Notes under the pieces: model-generated | The model's database searches: none | The model's input: the letters and a program-made list of their open reading frames with translations, nothing else | Told to the model about the DNA's origin: nothing | Part shown: piece by piece, positions 12,011 to 20,225 of the stretch | How the letters are laid out: each line of letters starts with the position of its first letter | Numbering within the stretch: position 1 is the stretch's first letter | Assembly: GCA_937944885.1 (NCBI GenBank) | Contig: CALFBB010000005.1 | Coordinates: forward strand, 1-64,000 | From: an uncultured cyanobacterium | Lineage (GTDB): Bacteria > Cyanobacteriota > Cyanobacteriia > Thermostichales > Thermostichaceae | Reading direction: 5' to 3' | DNA: 64,000 nucleotides | Made by a program: the position numbers and the translations under genes

Positions 12011-13189
12011 TCAACTCCACAGAGGTAGGGGCGACTGGGCCTCATAACCGAGATGCCGCAGGGCTGCCGGTGTGATCACCCGGCCCCGAGCGGTGCGCTG
12101 CAGATAGCCAATTTGCAATAGGTAAGGCTCGTACACCTCCTCAATCGTCTGGGGATCCTCACCTGTAACCGCCGCCATGGTCTCTAGACCCACCGGCCCA
12201 CCCCCAAACTGCTCCACCAGCAGGGTGAGCAACTTGCGATCCGTCCAATCTAGCCCCATCGGATCCACATGGAACAATTCCAGAGCAGCAGCGGCAACCG
12301 CCTGACTGATGTGGCCATCCCCTCGCACCTGAGCATAGTCTCGCACCCGTTTGAACAGACGATTGGCAATACGGGGTGTGCCGCGGGAGCGGCGAGCGAT
12401 CTCAGCCGCCCCTTCCGGGTCAATAGAGGTGTTCAAGAGACGGGCGGTGCGCAAAACAATCTGCACCAACTCGTCAGGCTCATAAAAGCGTAGCCGTTGG
12501 ATCTGGCCGAAGCGATCCCGCAGGGGAGAGGTGAGCGCGCCAACACGGGTGGTAGCCCCGATCAAAGTAAAACGCTCCAAAGCCAGAGAGGTGATGCGGG
12601 CAGAACGCCCCTTGCCAAGGGTGATATCGAGGCGAAAATCTTCCATGGCCGGATAGAGCAATTCTTCCGTAACCTTGGGCAGGCGGTGGATCTCGTCGAT
12701 AAAGAGCACATCTCCCCGCTTCAGGCGTACCAAATAGCCGGCAATATCCCGCGGGCTTTCTAAGGCCGGGGCTGTGGTCATGTAAAACCGGGATCCCATT
12801 TCAGCTGCCAAAGCAGCCGCCACTGTGGTTTTGCCTAAACCAGGCGGACCGTAAAACAACAGGTGATCCAAAGGTTCTTGGCGGGCACGGGCCGCCGCAA
12901 TCACAATTGCCAACACTTCCTTCAGTTCCGTCTGGCCGATGTACTCCGCCAGTGTGCGGGGACGGAGGGATTCCTCCTGCTTTTCGGCAGGGTCAGCTTC
13001 TGGCTGCAGCAGATCTGCACCGGTTTTGGGGGCATTTTCCTCTGCTAGTTCCCCAGGAAGAGAAATGCTTTGGTTACTTTGGTGGGGGAAGCCTGGGTTG
13101 CTCTTTAGAGGTTCTCTGGCAGCCTTGCCAGCCTTTCTCCCCTCTTTTGGGTGCTCAGCATCTGCATCTTGTGAGGAAATAATTGCCAT
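12011..13189 (-). CDS. ruvB: Holliday junction branch-migration helicase RuvB
   Basis: RuvB is the hexameric AAA+ motor that drives branch migration of Holliday junctions with RuvA. The core starts at [19 protein letters not shown] (about residue 76) and contains Walker [10 protein letters not shown], Walker [11 protein letters not shown], the sensor/arginine-finger block [19 protein letters not shown] and the C-terminal winged helix [11 protein letters not shown]. The 392-aa product has an N-terminal extension of about 70 low-complexity, charged residues beyond the usual bacterial start; the ATG at 13189 is the only ATG before it, but a shorter form cannot be excluded. ruvA and ruvC are not in the window. 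It is divergent from the ABC ATPase gene. Confidence 0.97.
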   Translation of the reverse strand: MAIISSQDADAEHPKEGRKAGKAAREPLKSNPGFPHQSNQSISLPGELAEENAPKTGADLLQPEADPAEKQEESLRPRTLAEYIGQTELKEVLAIVIAAARARQEPLDHLLFYGPPGLGKTTVAAALAAEMGSRFYMTTAPALESPRDIAGYLVRLKRGDVLFIDEIHRLPKVTEELLYPAMEDFRLDITLGKGRSARITSLALERFTLIGATTRVGALTSPLRDRFGQIQRLRFYEPDELVQIVLRTARLLNTSIDPEGAAEIARRSRGTPRIANRLFKRVRDYAQVRGDGHISQAVAAAALELFHVDPMGLDWTDRKLLTLLVEQFGGGPVGLETMAAVTGEDPQTIEEVYEPYLLQIGYLQRTARGRVITPAALRHLGYEAQSPLPLWS

Positions 13190-13303
13190 GGGCTTTTACC
13201 AACCTAACCTGCCCCACTTTAACTTTGCGGGCAATTCCAGGATCCCGGCTTCGGCGTATGCTGGAGAAGAAGGATTTCTTCACACTTACGGACGGAGCGG
13301 ATC

Positions 13304-14197
13304 GTGACAGCTCTTTCGATAGCCCCAACTTTGCCCCAGACCCAGCCGGCGGCGGTAGAACTGCAATCGGTGTGGAAACGCTTCGGGCAGCAGGTTGCTG
13401 TTCAAGACCTGAACTTACGCATTCCCAAGGGAGAAGTGTTTGGCTTGCTTGGGCCCAATGGAGCTGGGAAATCCACCACCATCCGCATGTTGACCAGCCT
13501 CACCCGTCCGAGTGAGGGATCCATTCACGTGGGGGGCTACGACGTGGTCCGGGATCCCCTCTCGGTGCGGCGGCAGATCGGGGTGGTGCTGCAGCCGATC
13601 ACCCTAGAGGCAGAGCTGACCGTTTGGGAAAACCTAGAATTTCACGGTCGGATGCACCATATTCCCAACCCGGAGCGGCAGCGGCGCATTGATGAATGGC
13701 TGGAGTATGTGCGCTTAGCGGATCGGCGGCAAGACAAGGTCAAAACCCTGTCTGGAGGGATGAAGCGGCGGTTGCAGGTGGCCAGAGCTCTGTTGCACCG
13801 CCCGCAAATTTTGTTTTTGGATGAGCCGACAGTCGGGTTGGATCCCCAGGCACGGCGACTGCTCTGGGAGATCATGCGGGATCTCAACCAGCAGGGCATG
13901 ACCTTGCTGGTGACCACTCACTACATGGAAGAGGCCGAGGAGTTGTGTGACCGCATCGGCATTATGGAAGGGGGGCGGTTGATCGAGTTGGGCAGCCCGA
14001 CCCAGTTGCGGGCCAAACATGGGGAGGCCCTTTTGGTGCGTTCCCTCTCCGGTCTGGAGGCCGAGTATACTTTTTTCCCCAGCTTGGCGGAAGCACAGCG
14101 GCAGCTGGAAGCAGAACCCGACAAAACCGGCCTGATGGTACGCCCTGCCAACTTAGAGGATATCTTCGTGCGTTTAACGGGCCGTCGTCTGGATTAA
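13304..14197 (+). CDS. ABC-2 type transporter ATP-binding protein
   Basis: A 297-aa ABC ATPase of the CcmA/DrrA (multidrug, ABC-2) type. It has Walker A GPNGAGKST, the signature LSGGMKRRLQVARAL, Walker B ILFLDEPTVGLD and the H-loop TTHYMEEAEELCDRI. The C-terminal NLEDIFVRLTGRRL is the normal ending of this subfamily. It would energise export of an unknown substrate through an ABC-2 permease. No such permease lies downstream: the next gene converges. The start is a GTG at 13304, giving MTALSIAP; the Shine-Dalgarno signal is weak. Confidence 0.9.
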   Translation: MTALSIAPTLPQTQPAAVELQSVWKRFGQQVAVQDLNLRIPKGEVFGLLGPNGAGKSTTIRMLTSLTRPSEGSIHVGGYDVVRDPLSVRRQIGVVLQPITLEAELTVWENLEFHGRMHHIPNPERQRRIDEWLEYVRLADRRQDKVKTLSGGMKRRLQVARALLHRPQILFLDEPTVGLDPQARRLLWEIMRDLNQQGMTLLVTTHYMEEAEELCDRIGIMEGGRLIELGSPTQLRAKHGEALLVRSLSGLEAEYTFFPSLAEAQRQLEAEPDKTGLMVRPANLEDIFVRLTGRRLD

Positions 14198-14242
14198 TCA
14201 AAAACCTTCCTTGCATGGCCGGCACTGTTGAGCTAGTCCATC

Positions 14243-14962
14243 TCAGGATTTTTCCTCCGGCCATCCTTCTGTAAAACTGGGAGGTTCGAACTTGTAGCCT
14301 ACCCCACGCACGGTGCGAATTAGCTCCGGTTGGTTGGTATCGGTTTCCAGTTTCTTGCGGATCTGACCAATGTGCACATCCACCACTCGTTCATCCCCCT
14401 CGTGGTTAAAATCCCACACCTCTTGAATCAACTCAGCCCGTCGCCAAACCCGACCCGGATATCGGGCTAGGGTATAGAGCAAATCAAATTCCAACGCCGT
14501 CAAGTTAACCGGGCGATTATCTCGGGTTACTGCTCGAGTTTCTGGGTCGATCACCAAAGAGGGAAACGTCAGCGTTGGTGCCGAGGCAACTTCGGTTTTA
14601 AGCCGTTGTCGCCGCAAAATGGCTTGTACGCGTGCTTGCAATTCTGGCAGGTTGAAGGGCTTGGTCAGGTAGTCATCTGCCCCCAACTGGAAACCCTGTA
14701 ATTTGTCAGCATCACTGACCCGGCTGGTTAGCATCAACACGTACACACCGGTCTCTTTTTGCATTTGCTGGCAGAGGTTATAACCGCTGACATCCGGCAG
14801 ATTTAAATCCAAAATCACCAAAGTTGGTTGGAAGGAGCGCAACCGTTGTAAGCTTTCTGACCCGGTGGCGGCCACTTCAACCGAATAGCCTTGCCGCTGT
14901 AGATACCGCTGTAACAGTGTGCGAATACTGGGATCATCATCAACAACGAGGATACGCGACAT
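14243..14962 (-). CDS. OmpR/PhoB-family response regulator
   Basis: A 239-aa two-component regulator. The receiver domain (residues 1-120) has the acidic pair DDD near the N-terminus, the phospho-acceptor Asp in VILDLNLPDVSGYN and the conserved Lys in LTKPFNLPEL. The winged-helix DNA-binding domain (about 135-232) carries LTALEFDLLYTLARYPGRVW, VVDVHIGQIRKKLE and TVRGVGYKF. It does not look like RpaA or RpaB, so I give no symbol. No sensor kinase is adjacent; it stands alone and converges with the ABC ATPase gene. A good ATG at 14962 begins MSRILVVDDD. Confidence 0.93.
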   Translation of the reverse strand: MSRILVVDDDPSIRTLLQRYLQRQGYSVEVAATGSESLQRLRSFQPTLVILDLNLPDVSGYNLCQQMQKETGVYVLMLTSRVSDADKLQGFQLGADDYLTKPFNLPELQARVQAILRRQRLKTEVASAPTLTFPSLVIDPETRAVTRDNRPVNLTALEFDLLYTLARYPGRVWRRAELIQEVWDFNHEGDERVVDVHIGQIRKKLETDTNQPELIRTVRGVGYKFEPPSFTEGWPEEKS

Positions 14963-15461
14963 GGCAGCTTCACATTCTCAGGGCTAAGATGGGCAGCAGG
15001 GATGTGGGCTCGGCTAAGTAAGAATGCAGGGGCAGGCGATGATTCCAGGATAGGCAACTTCCTCAGCTGGCTTGATGCCTTGCACAGCAGCAGGCGGCCA
15101 ACAGAGCAAGCTCAACTTGTGGAATCTTTGCTGTCATCGAAGATAGGCTCAAGCAACTTGTTTCAGCTCATTCCTAAGTTTTGTTTACTACATTACATAG
15201 AAAGTTTATCCTTGCTAGGGTACTCTTTTTCTCTGTAAATTAACGGAGGTTGCCGGCAAAATGGGGTTATTAGCTTACCAACTTGCCCGGAATCGAGGGG
15301 AAGAGTAACCTAGAAGAGATCCAAAAAAGGGACCGCTGTGGTGATCTGGGCCGGGGAGTGAATCAAGGTGGATCCCGGCGGGAGTACAAAGGATAAAAGA
15401 ACAAAAAAATCGAGAGTGACACTTAGTAACACTTTAAGAGTGACACTTAAACTGGAGGCTT
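14963..15461. promoter_or_regulatory. Intergenic 0.5-kb region with probable promoter elements
   Basis: The stretch separates a regulator and a membrane-protein gene, both transcribed outward. The part 15170-15245 is AT-rich (for example TTTACTACATTACATA) and is the best place for promoters. A 15-codon frame at 15261-15308 starts after CGGAGG but resembles no known peptide. The repeats just before the next gene are listed separately. Confidence 0.4.
15413..15450 (+). repeat. Direct repeats before a small membrane-protein gene
   Basis: AGAGTGACACTTA occurs at 15413 and again at 15437, 24 bp apart, with a related GTAACACTTT between them. The repeats end just before the Shine-Dalgarno sequence of the next gene. 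They could be an operator array or act in the mRNA leader. Confidence 0.7.
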
Positions 15462-15833
15462 ATGTACAACCCCCAAGAAGTCTTTCGCAAGGATATCCAG
15501 TTGGCCCTCTTCACTTGGGGAGTCTTAGAGCTTGCTTGTTTTGTGATCATTCCTCTTACAGGAGCTTATCAGTTTTCACAAGTCGAGGCTTGGCTGTGGC
15601 CTTCTCTGGTTTTAGGACCGGTGGGAGCGGTGATAGTTGCCTTCTGTTCTAAGGTGGTGCTGGCCGCCAACAATATCCCGGATCCTAAGAAGAAAAAAGC
15701 CCAGCGGCAGATTGCCCAGCTATTCAGCCTTGTTGGTTTTCTAGGCTTGGCTTTGCCTTTGCTCTTGGCAGGCTGGGTGTTTGGACGGGAAATTCTCACC
15801 ACTGACTGGCAGAATATGTTCACCAATGAGTGA
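15462..15833 (+). CDS. Small membrane protein, function unknown
   Basis: A 123-aa integral membrane protein that I do not recognise. Three hydrophobic segments are visible: LALFTWGVLELACFVIIPL, PSLVLGPVGAVIVAFCSKVV and LFSLVGFLGLALPLLLAGWV. Between the second and third is a basic loop PDPKKKKAQRQ. The ATG at 15462 follows a good Shine-Dalgarno sequence (GGAGG). Immediately upstream are the TGACACTTA direct repeats, which suggests specific regulation. It is monocistronic, with about 200 bp before the next gene. Confidence 0.7.
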   Translation: MYNPQEVFRKDIQLALFTWGVLELACFVIIPLTGAYQFSQVEAWLWPSLVLGPVGAVIVAFCSKVVLAANNIPDPKKKKAQRQIAQLFSLVGFLGLALPLLLAGWVFGREILTTDWQNMFTNE

Positions 15834-16035
15834 GCTGGATGCGATCCGGCTACCCACCCCTTCTTGAACAGGCGAGGGATCCTTGAGCTTATCCGGAAAG
15901 GGCCGGATGCCAAGATGTTATAAATTATAAACTGAGAGGCAAGCGCTGCTGCCCTCCTAAGCTGCAGGTGAAGCTGGTGTTGGGGATCCCTACCCGTGGC
16001 TTTGCCTGTTTTTGGCTGGTTGAGGTGAAGAACCG

Positions 16036-16971
16036 ATGTACCCATACGAGACGACTTCTCAACCTGAGATGAGCCGCCGATCGCTATCTGCACAGGAGGC
16101 TGGGCAAGGGATGAACCGGGATCCCGGAGCGCGGAGGCTAGCTTCTCCCATTCATGAATCTGCGTGGGTACAGGATTTGGATAGCCAATCTGCAGGTTAC
16201 TACCCCATGCGAGGTCGTTCTTCTGGTTCTGACAGGGGTTTTCCCCTTGGCACCTTGATGGTGATGAGTGTCTCGGTGGGGGGCTTGGCTGCTTTGGGTT
16301 GGCAGGTTTGGCAGATCTTATTACCCATGTTGGAACCGCCTTCCCCTCCTCAATTTCGCCAGGCTGTGCGGCTGGATCCCTTGCCCAGTCCAGTGAGTTT
16401 GCCTTCTCCAACAGCGGTTACCTCTGAGCCTGCTGCCGGCAGAATTGATCCTGAGGGTTTTCCTCCCGGTAGCCGCGGACGGGTGATTGAGCCGATTGGT
16501 TTGGCGATTCGCAGCCGCCCTGCTGCTGATGGAGACTATCAGGGGGGGATTGTGGTGGGAGAAACGGTCACAGTGCTGGAGTACAGTGCTGATGGCCGTT
16601 GGCAACGGGTGCGTCGGGAGCTGAATGGGCAGGAGGGTTGGGTACGAGCCGGCAACCTTGGCCCAATTGACAGTTCTGGATCAGTAGCTGCGGTTACCTC
16701 TGCAGAGGCTCCTCCAGTTGAGTCTACCCCGCTCCCCACACGGCCTCCTGCACCAGCGGCTGTTTCTGTGGGTGGGCAAGGACGGGTCATCGAGCCAATT
16801 GGGTTGGCGTTGCGAGCATCTCCAGATGCGGAGGGAACCTATATCGGTGGTGTGCCCATGAATGAGGTGGTGACGGTGCTGGGCCTGAGCGAGGATGGCC
16901 GTTGGCAGCGCATCCGTCGTCAGGATGGCCAGGAGGGTTGGGTACGAGCCGGTAACTTGGCCCAAGAATAG
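16036..16971 (+). CDS. Membrane-anchored protein with two bacterial SH3 domains
   Basis: A 311-aa protein. A disordered N-terminus of about 70 residues precedes one membrane helix (FPLGTLMVMSVSVGGLAALGW). A proline/serine-rich linker follows, then two SH3b repeats at about residues 150-215 and 250-310. Both repeats share the pattern GRVIEPIGLA, DGRWQRVRR/DGRWQRIRR and GQEGWVRAGNL. SH3b domains of this kind usually bind cell-wall peptides or protein partners outside the membrane; the actual role is unknown. It lies 99 bp upstream of the Ni/Co cluster on the same strand and could be co-transcribed with it. Confidence 0.8.
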   Translation: MYPYETTSQPEMSRRSLSAQEAGQGMNRDPGARRLASPIHESAWVQDLDSQSAGYYPMRGRSSGSDRGFPLGTLMVMSVSVGGLAALGWQVWQILLPMLEPPSPPQFRQAVRLDPLPSPVSLPSPTAVTSEPAAGRIDPEGFPPGSRGRVIEPIGLAIRSRPAADGDYQGGIVVGETVTVLEYSADGRWQRVRRELNGQEGWVRAGNLGPIDSSGSVAAVTSAEAPPVESTPLPTRPPAPAAVSVGGQGRVIEPIGLALRASPDAEGTYIGGVPMNEVVTVLGLSEDGRWQRIRRQDGQEGWVRAGNLAQE

Positions 16972-17070
16972 GGAGACTATCCGCACAGAGATGCCCCGGC
17001 AGGGGATTGTGGGGGACAGGAGCCTGTGTTTCGGTAGAAAAGTACCGACGCAGAGCAATGGATAAAACAG
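16972..17070 (+). promoter_or_regulatory. Leader with three perfect hairpins before the Ni/Co uptake cluster
   Basis: Three consecutive perfect stem-loops are packed into 55 bp: CCCC/GGGG at 16994-17005, ACAGG/CCTGT at 17016-17027 and CGGTA/TACCG at 17032-17047. They directly precede the metal-uptake lipoprotein gene. The block GGGGGACAGG is suggestive of a metal-sensing RNA, but I cannot match it to a known riboswitch by eye. The cobalamin riboswitch core is not present. Confidence 0.35.
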
Positions 17071-17976
17071 ATGGGATTTGGGTTGGACCGAACGTGCAGG
17101 GATCCCCGGCGAGGGATTGTGCTGGTATTGGTTTTCCTATTGGGATCCCTTCTGGGTGGCTGCCGACCCACTCCGGATGCGACGCCAAATCGGAGGGCAG
17201 AGAAACCCCAAGCGACATCAGCGCCTGCGGCTCAGACCGAGGTGGGCACGCTGGAGATTTGGGCCAATGGGGAGGAGTTTATTCGTGAGGGCTTTGTTTC
17301 CAAGGATGGCTGGACACTGAGCTTTGATGAAGTGTATGTAACCCTGGCAGATATCACAGCCTATCAGACGGATCCCCCCTTTGATCCTGAATCGGATCAA
17401 GCTTTACAAGCACAAGCTCAGGCGGGTCTACCCGGCCCGATTACTGTTAATTTGGTCACTACCCCGGAAGAGCGGGCCTTACTGGGATCCGTAGAGGCCC
17501 CCTTTGGCCACTACAATGCTCTGTCCTGGCGGATGGTGCCGGCGGTTACAGGTCCGGCAGCCGGATATTCCCTGTGGCTGAAAGGGACGGCCCAACCCCA
17601 AGGAGGATCTGAAGGGGATGACCTGACCTTTGTGCTCCGATTCGATCAGGAGTTGGCCTTCACCTGTGGCGAGTACATTGGTGAGGAACGCAAAGGATTT
17701 GTCAGGTCAGGCCAAGGGGCGGATTTGGAAGCTACTTTTCATTTCGACCACCTGTTTGGAGATGGAGAGTTGCCTCCTGAGGATGGTCTTAACCAGGGGG
17801 CGCTAGGGTTTGCACCGCTGGCGGCCCTGGCCACAGATGCGGGATCCCTAGAGGTAGACTGGGCCGATCTGCGGGAGCAGCTTAGCTCGGCAGAGGCTGA
17901 GCAAGTCTTGGAGATCCTGAGGCACCTAGGCCATGTGGGGGAGGGGCACTGCCGCGAGATTGCTGCCGATTCCTAA
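17071..17976 (+). CDS. Putative metal-uptake-associated lipoprotein
   Basis: A 301-aa exported protein. After a basic start comes a hydrophobic segment and a lipobox (SLLGGC), so it should be lipid-anchored. The mature part has SFDEVYVTLADITAY near the start, a central cysteine (LAFTCGEY) and the His/Asp-rich block FHFDHLFGDGELPPEDGLN at about residue 222. I cannot name the family with confidence. Its place directly before NikL-like, CbiM and CbiQ genes suggests a periplasmic metal-binding partner of the transporter; that is inference. It lies 50 bp upstream of the next gene. Confidence 0.65.
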   Translation: MGFGLDRTCRDPRRGIVLVLVFLLGSLLGGCRPTPDATPNRRAEKPQATSAPAAQTEVGTLEIWANGEEFIREGFVSKDGWTLSFDEVYVTLADITAYQTDPPFDPESDQALQAQAQAGLPGPITVNLVTTPEERALLGSVEAPFGHYNALSWRMVPAVTGPAAGYSLWLKGTAQPQGGSEGDDLTFVLRFDQELAFTCGEYIGEERKGFVRSGQGADLEATFHFDHLFGDGELPPEDGLNQGALGFAPLAALATDAGSLEVDWADLREQLSSAEAEQVLEILRHLGHVGEGHCREIAADS

Positions 17977-18025
17977 ACACACCCCTAACCGATTCACCTT
18001 TGGATGCAGATTTTCCATATTGTCT

Positions 18026-18571
18026 ATGTACACATTCTTGTCCAGAAGTTGGAAGCTTTCCCGCCGCTTGAGACTGGGGCTGTTGGCTTCTAGCTTACTG
18101 CTGCCTGAGGGGACTTGGGCCCATGGAATGGAAGCCTCCTTCCGGGCTATCCCCACCTTTCAAATTGAGGCCCGCTACGATTCCGGTGAACCCATGGGAG
18201 GAGCTCAGGTGACGGTGTTTGCGCCGACGGATCCCACTACCCCCTGGCAGGAGGGGCAGACGGATAAGGCGGGGCAGTTTCTTTTGCAACCGGATCCGGA
18301 ACTGCCGGGACTTTGGCAGGTGCGCATTCGCCAGGCGGGGCATGGTGTGCTGTTGAATGTACCGGTGGGGAGCGAAGCGGAGTCTACAAGTGCTGCTGGG
18401 GTGGCCGCCGGCAGCCGTAACTCTTCCCTGGGGCTGCTGCAACGGGGGTTCATGGCTGCCTGTGTGATTTGGGGCTGTTTGGGTACAGCCTTGTTTTTCT
18501 CCAGACCACACCTACATGCCAAGACTTCCCAGCCTGAAGAGCTGACCACTCCTGCTCTGGAGCAAGACTAA
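18026..18571 (+). CDS. NikL/CbiL-like periplasmic domain protein of a Ni/Co ECF transporter
   Basis: About 181 aa. A signal-like helix (LRLGLLASSLLL) is followed by THAHG-like processing (GTWAHGMEASF), a periplasmic Ig-like fold and a C-terminal membrane helix (FMAACVIWGCLGTALFF). YDSGEPMGGAQVTVFAP, TDKAGQFLLQPD and WQVRIRQAGHG are typical of NikL-type components, which accompany CbiM/NikM in nickel uptake systems. The ATG at 18026 is chosen because it precedes the signal helix; the frame is open back to 17933 inside the lipoprotein gene. It is separated from cbiM by 2 bp, so translation is coupled. Confidence 0.75.
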   Translation: MYTFLSRSWKLSRRLRLGLLASSLLLPEGTWAHGMEASFRAIPTFQIEARYDSGEPMGGAQVTVFAPTDPTTPWQEGQTDKAGQFLLQPDPELPGLWQVRIRQAGHGVLLNVPVGSEAESTSAAGVAAGSRNSSLGLLQRGFMAACVIWGCLGTALFFSRPHLHAKTSQPEELTTPALEQD

Positions 18572-18573
18572 CC

Positions 18574-19269
18574 ATGCACATCAGCGATGGCATCCTACCG
18601 GTGCCCTTTTGGTTGGGGGGCTACGGCCTCACTGCTGTGATCACCGCCCACAGCTTGCGGCGCCCTGAAGGAAGGGATCCCCGTCGTCAGCTACCGAAGG
18701 CGGCGCTGCTCACGGCTGCTTTTTTTGTTGCTTCCTCGATTTACTTGCCGCTTCCGCCTACCAGTGTGCACCTGCTGCTGAATGGATTGATGGGGGTGAT
18801 GTTGGGGGCCTTGGCCTACCCGGCTATTCTGGTGGGCTTGTTTTTTCAAGTGGCAACCTTTGGGCACGGCGGTCTGACCACCCTCGGAATCAACGCTGCC
18901 ATTATCGGGATCCCGGCTCTTTTGGCTGGTGCTCTCTTTCGGGTGGGGCGTTGCAGGTTAGGCATTGGCTTCTCTGCTTTTTGGGCCGGTGCAGTGGGGG
19001 TAGGGCTGGCGGTGCTGCTGTTTTATGCGGTGCTGCTTGTTGCTCTGTCGGGCAGCGGGACCCTCTCTCCTGAAGCAGAGCATCTGGCCCTTAGCAGCTT
19101 GGTGGTAGCCCACATCCCCCTGATGGTTGTGGAAGGGATGTTTACCGGTTGGGTGGTGCTGTTTTTGCAGCGGGTGCAGCCGGAGCTCTTGTCTGATGGC
19201 GAGTCGCTCCCCCAAGTCCTCGCTGAGCCGGTAGATCCAACCTCTGCCCTGCCTCCAGGGAGATCCTAG
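18574..19269 (+). CDS. cbiM: Cobalt/nickel ECF transporter substrate-binding membrane protein
   Basis: A 231-aa S-component. The N-terminus MHISDGILP is the family hallmark: the N-terminal amine and His2 are known metal ligands. The motif SVHLLLNGLMGVMLG supplies another conserved His. About six membrane segments are visible. With CbiQ and a CbiO ATPase it imports Ni2+ or Co2+; the NikL-like neighbour favours nickel. It starts 2 bp after the NikL-like gene, and cbiQ begins immediately after its stop. Confidence 0.95.
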   Translation: MHISDGILPVPFWLGGYGLTAVITAHSLRRPEGRDPRRQLPKAALLTAAFFVASSIYLPLPPTSVHLLLNGLMGVMLGALAYPAILVGLFFQVATFGHGGLTTLGINAAIIGIPALLAGALFRVGRCRLGIGFSAFWAGAVGVGLAVLLFYAVLLVALSGSGTLSPEAEHLALSSLVVAHIPLMVVEGMFTGWVVLFLQRVQPELLSDGESLPQVLAEPVDPTSALPPGRS

Positions 19270-20112
19270 ATGGGTCCTGTCTTCCCTGTGAAGAGACATA
19301 CGAAATGTGCGACTGCAGATCAGGCCAGGTTGGAATCCCTGCAGCCGGAGACTGGGCCTTCTCTCTCTGCTAAACCTTCCTCCTGTATCTACCGTTGGCG
19401 GCCTTTGCCCAAATTGCTGGGTCTAATGGCTCTCATTGTGGCCTTTGCCTCAGTGCAGCGCTTGACTTGGCTGCCCGTAATCGGGGCTTTGGCAATCGGG
19501 ATCTGGGGTCTATCGGGATTGCCCTGGAGCTTGGGGCTGAGGCGGCTGGCCTTGCCGGGGCTACTGGTGTCGGGCTTAATCGGATTATTGCCCTTTTGGA
19601 TGGGGGAAACCGTGATTTGGCGCTGGGGATCCCTGGTGCTGTACTGGGAAGGGCTAGAAATGGTGCTGCGCATCGGGGCACGTCTGCTGGCTATAGTGGC
19701 CCTCAACTGGGTACTGCTGGAAACCACACCTCTGACGGAGTTGCTGGCGGCTCTGCGGCGGCTGGGGATCCCGGATTTACTCTTGGAGCTGGCCTGGCTC
19801 ACCCACCGCTATTTACAAGAGCTGGGATCCCAGTGGCAGCAAATGCAACGGGCAGCCCAATTGCGGGGCTGGCAGCCATCCCTGAGGCAAGATCTTCCTT
19901 TCCTGGCCACTTTGCTGGGGACTTTGCTGGTGCGCAGCTACGAACGCTCTGAGCGAGTTTACCAGGCATTGCGGTTGCGGGGTTGTGGACAGGTTGTTCC
20001 GTGGGTTACTGCCGCAGGGGATCCCACCCCCAGCTGCGTAGGCCTGAGTTGGGGAGCAACCGGGCTGGCTTTGGGGGTGGCAGGGCTCCTGCTGAGGCTG
20101 GGCACGGCTTGA
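19270..20112 (+). CDS. cbiQ: Energy-coupling factor transmembrane (T) component
   Basis: A 280-aa T-component that couples the substrate-binding CbiM to the ATPases. Several membrane helices are followed by the two coupling motifs, seen here as QRAAQLRGWQP and RVYQALRLRGCGQ (the Ala-Arg-Gly class). The first 35 or so residues are hydrophilic and unusual, so the true start may lie downstream of the ATG at 19270. The ATG directly follows the cbiM stop. The expected cbiO does not follow; a CbiO-like ATPase gene lies at 35.5 kb. Confidence 0.93.
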   Translation: MGPVFPVKRHTKCATADQARLESLQPETGPSLSAKPSSCIYRWRPLPKLLGLMALIVAFASVQRLTWLPVIGALAIGIWGLSGLPWSLGLRRLALPGLLVSGLIGLLPFWMGETVIWRWGSLVLYWEGLEMVLRIGARLLAIVALNWVLLETTPLTELLAALRRLGIPDLLLELAWLTHRYLQELGSQWQQMQRAAQLRGWQPSLRQDLPFLATLLGTLLVRSYERSERVYQALRLRGCGQVVPWVTAAGDPTPSCVGLSWGATGLALGVAGLLLRLGTA

Positions 20113-20225
20113 AGTCTCAAACCTAGAGCAGGGACTGATGGAGAGATTCTCGGCAGCAGAGATGCCAAAGGCGCCGTGCAGCTCCGTCCTAGGCGGAAAG
20201 CTTGCTCAGTAGGGCGGGAAGGCTG

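Noticed and set aside
15261-15308. 15-codon frame after CGGAGG
   Set aside because: Spacing is 11 nt and the peptide resembles nothing known; too short to support.
16972-17070. Cobalamin riboswitch upstream of the cobalt/nickel genes
   Set aside because: The spacer is only 99 bp and lacks the B12-box and the other conserved core elements.
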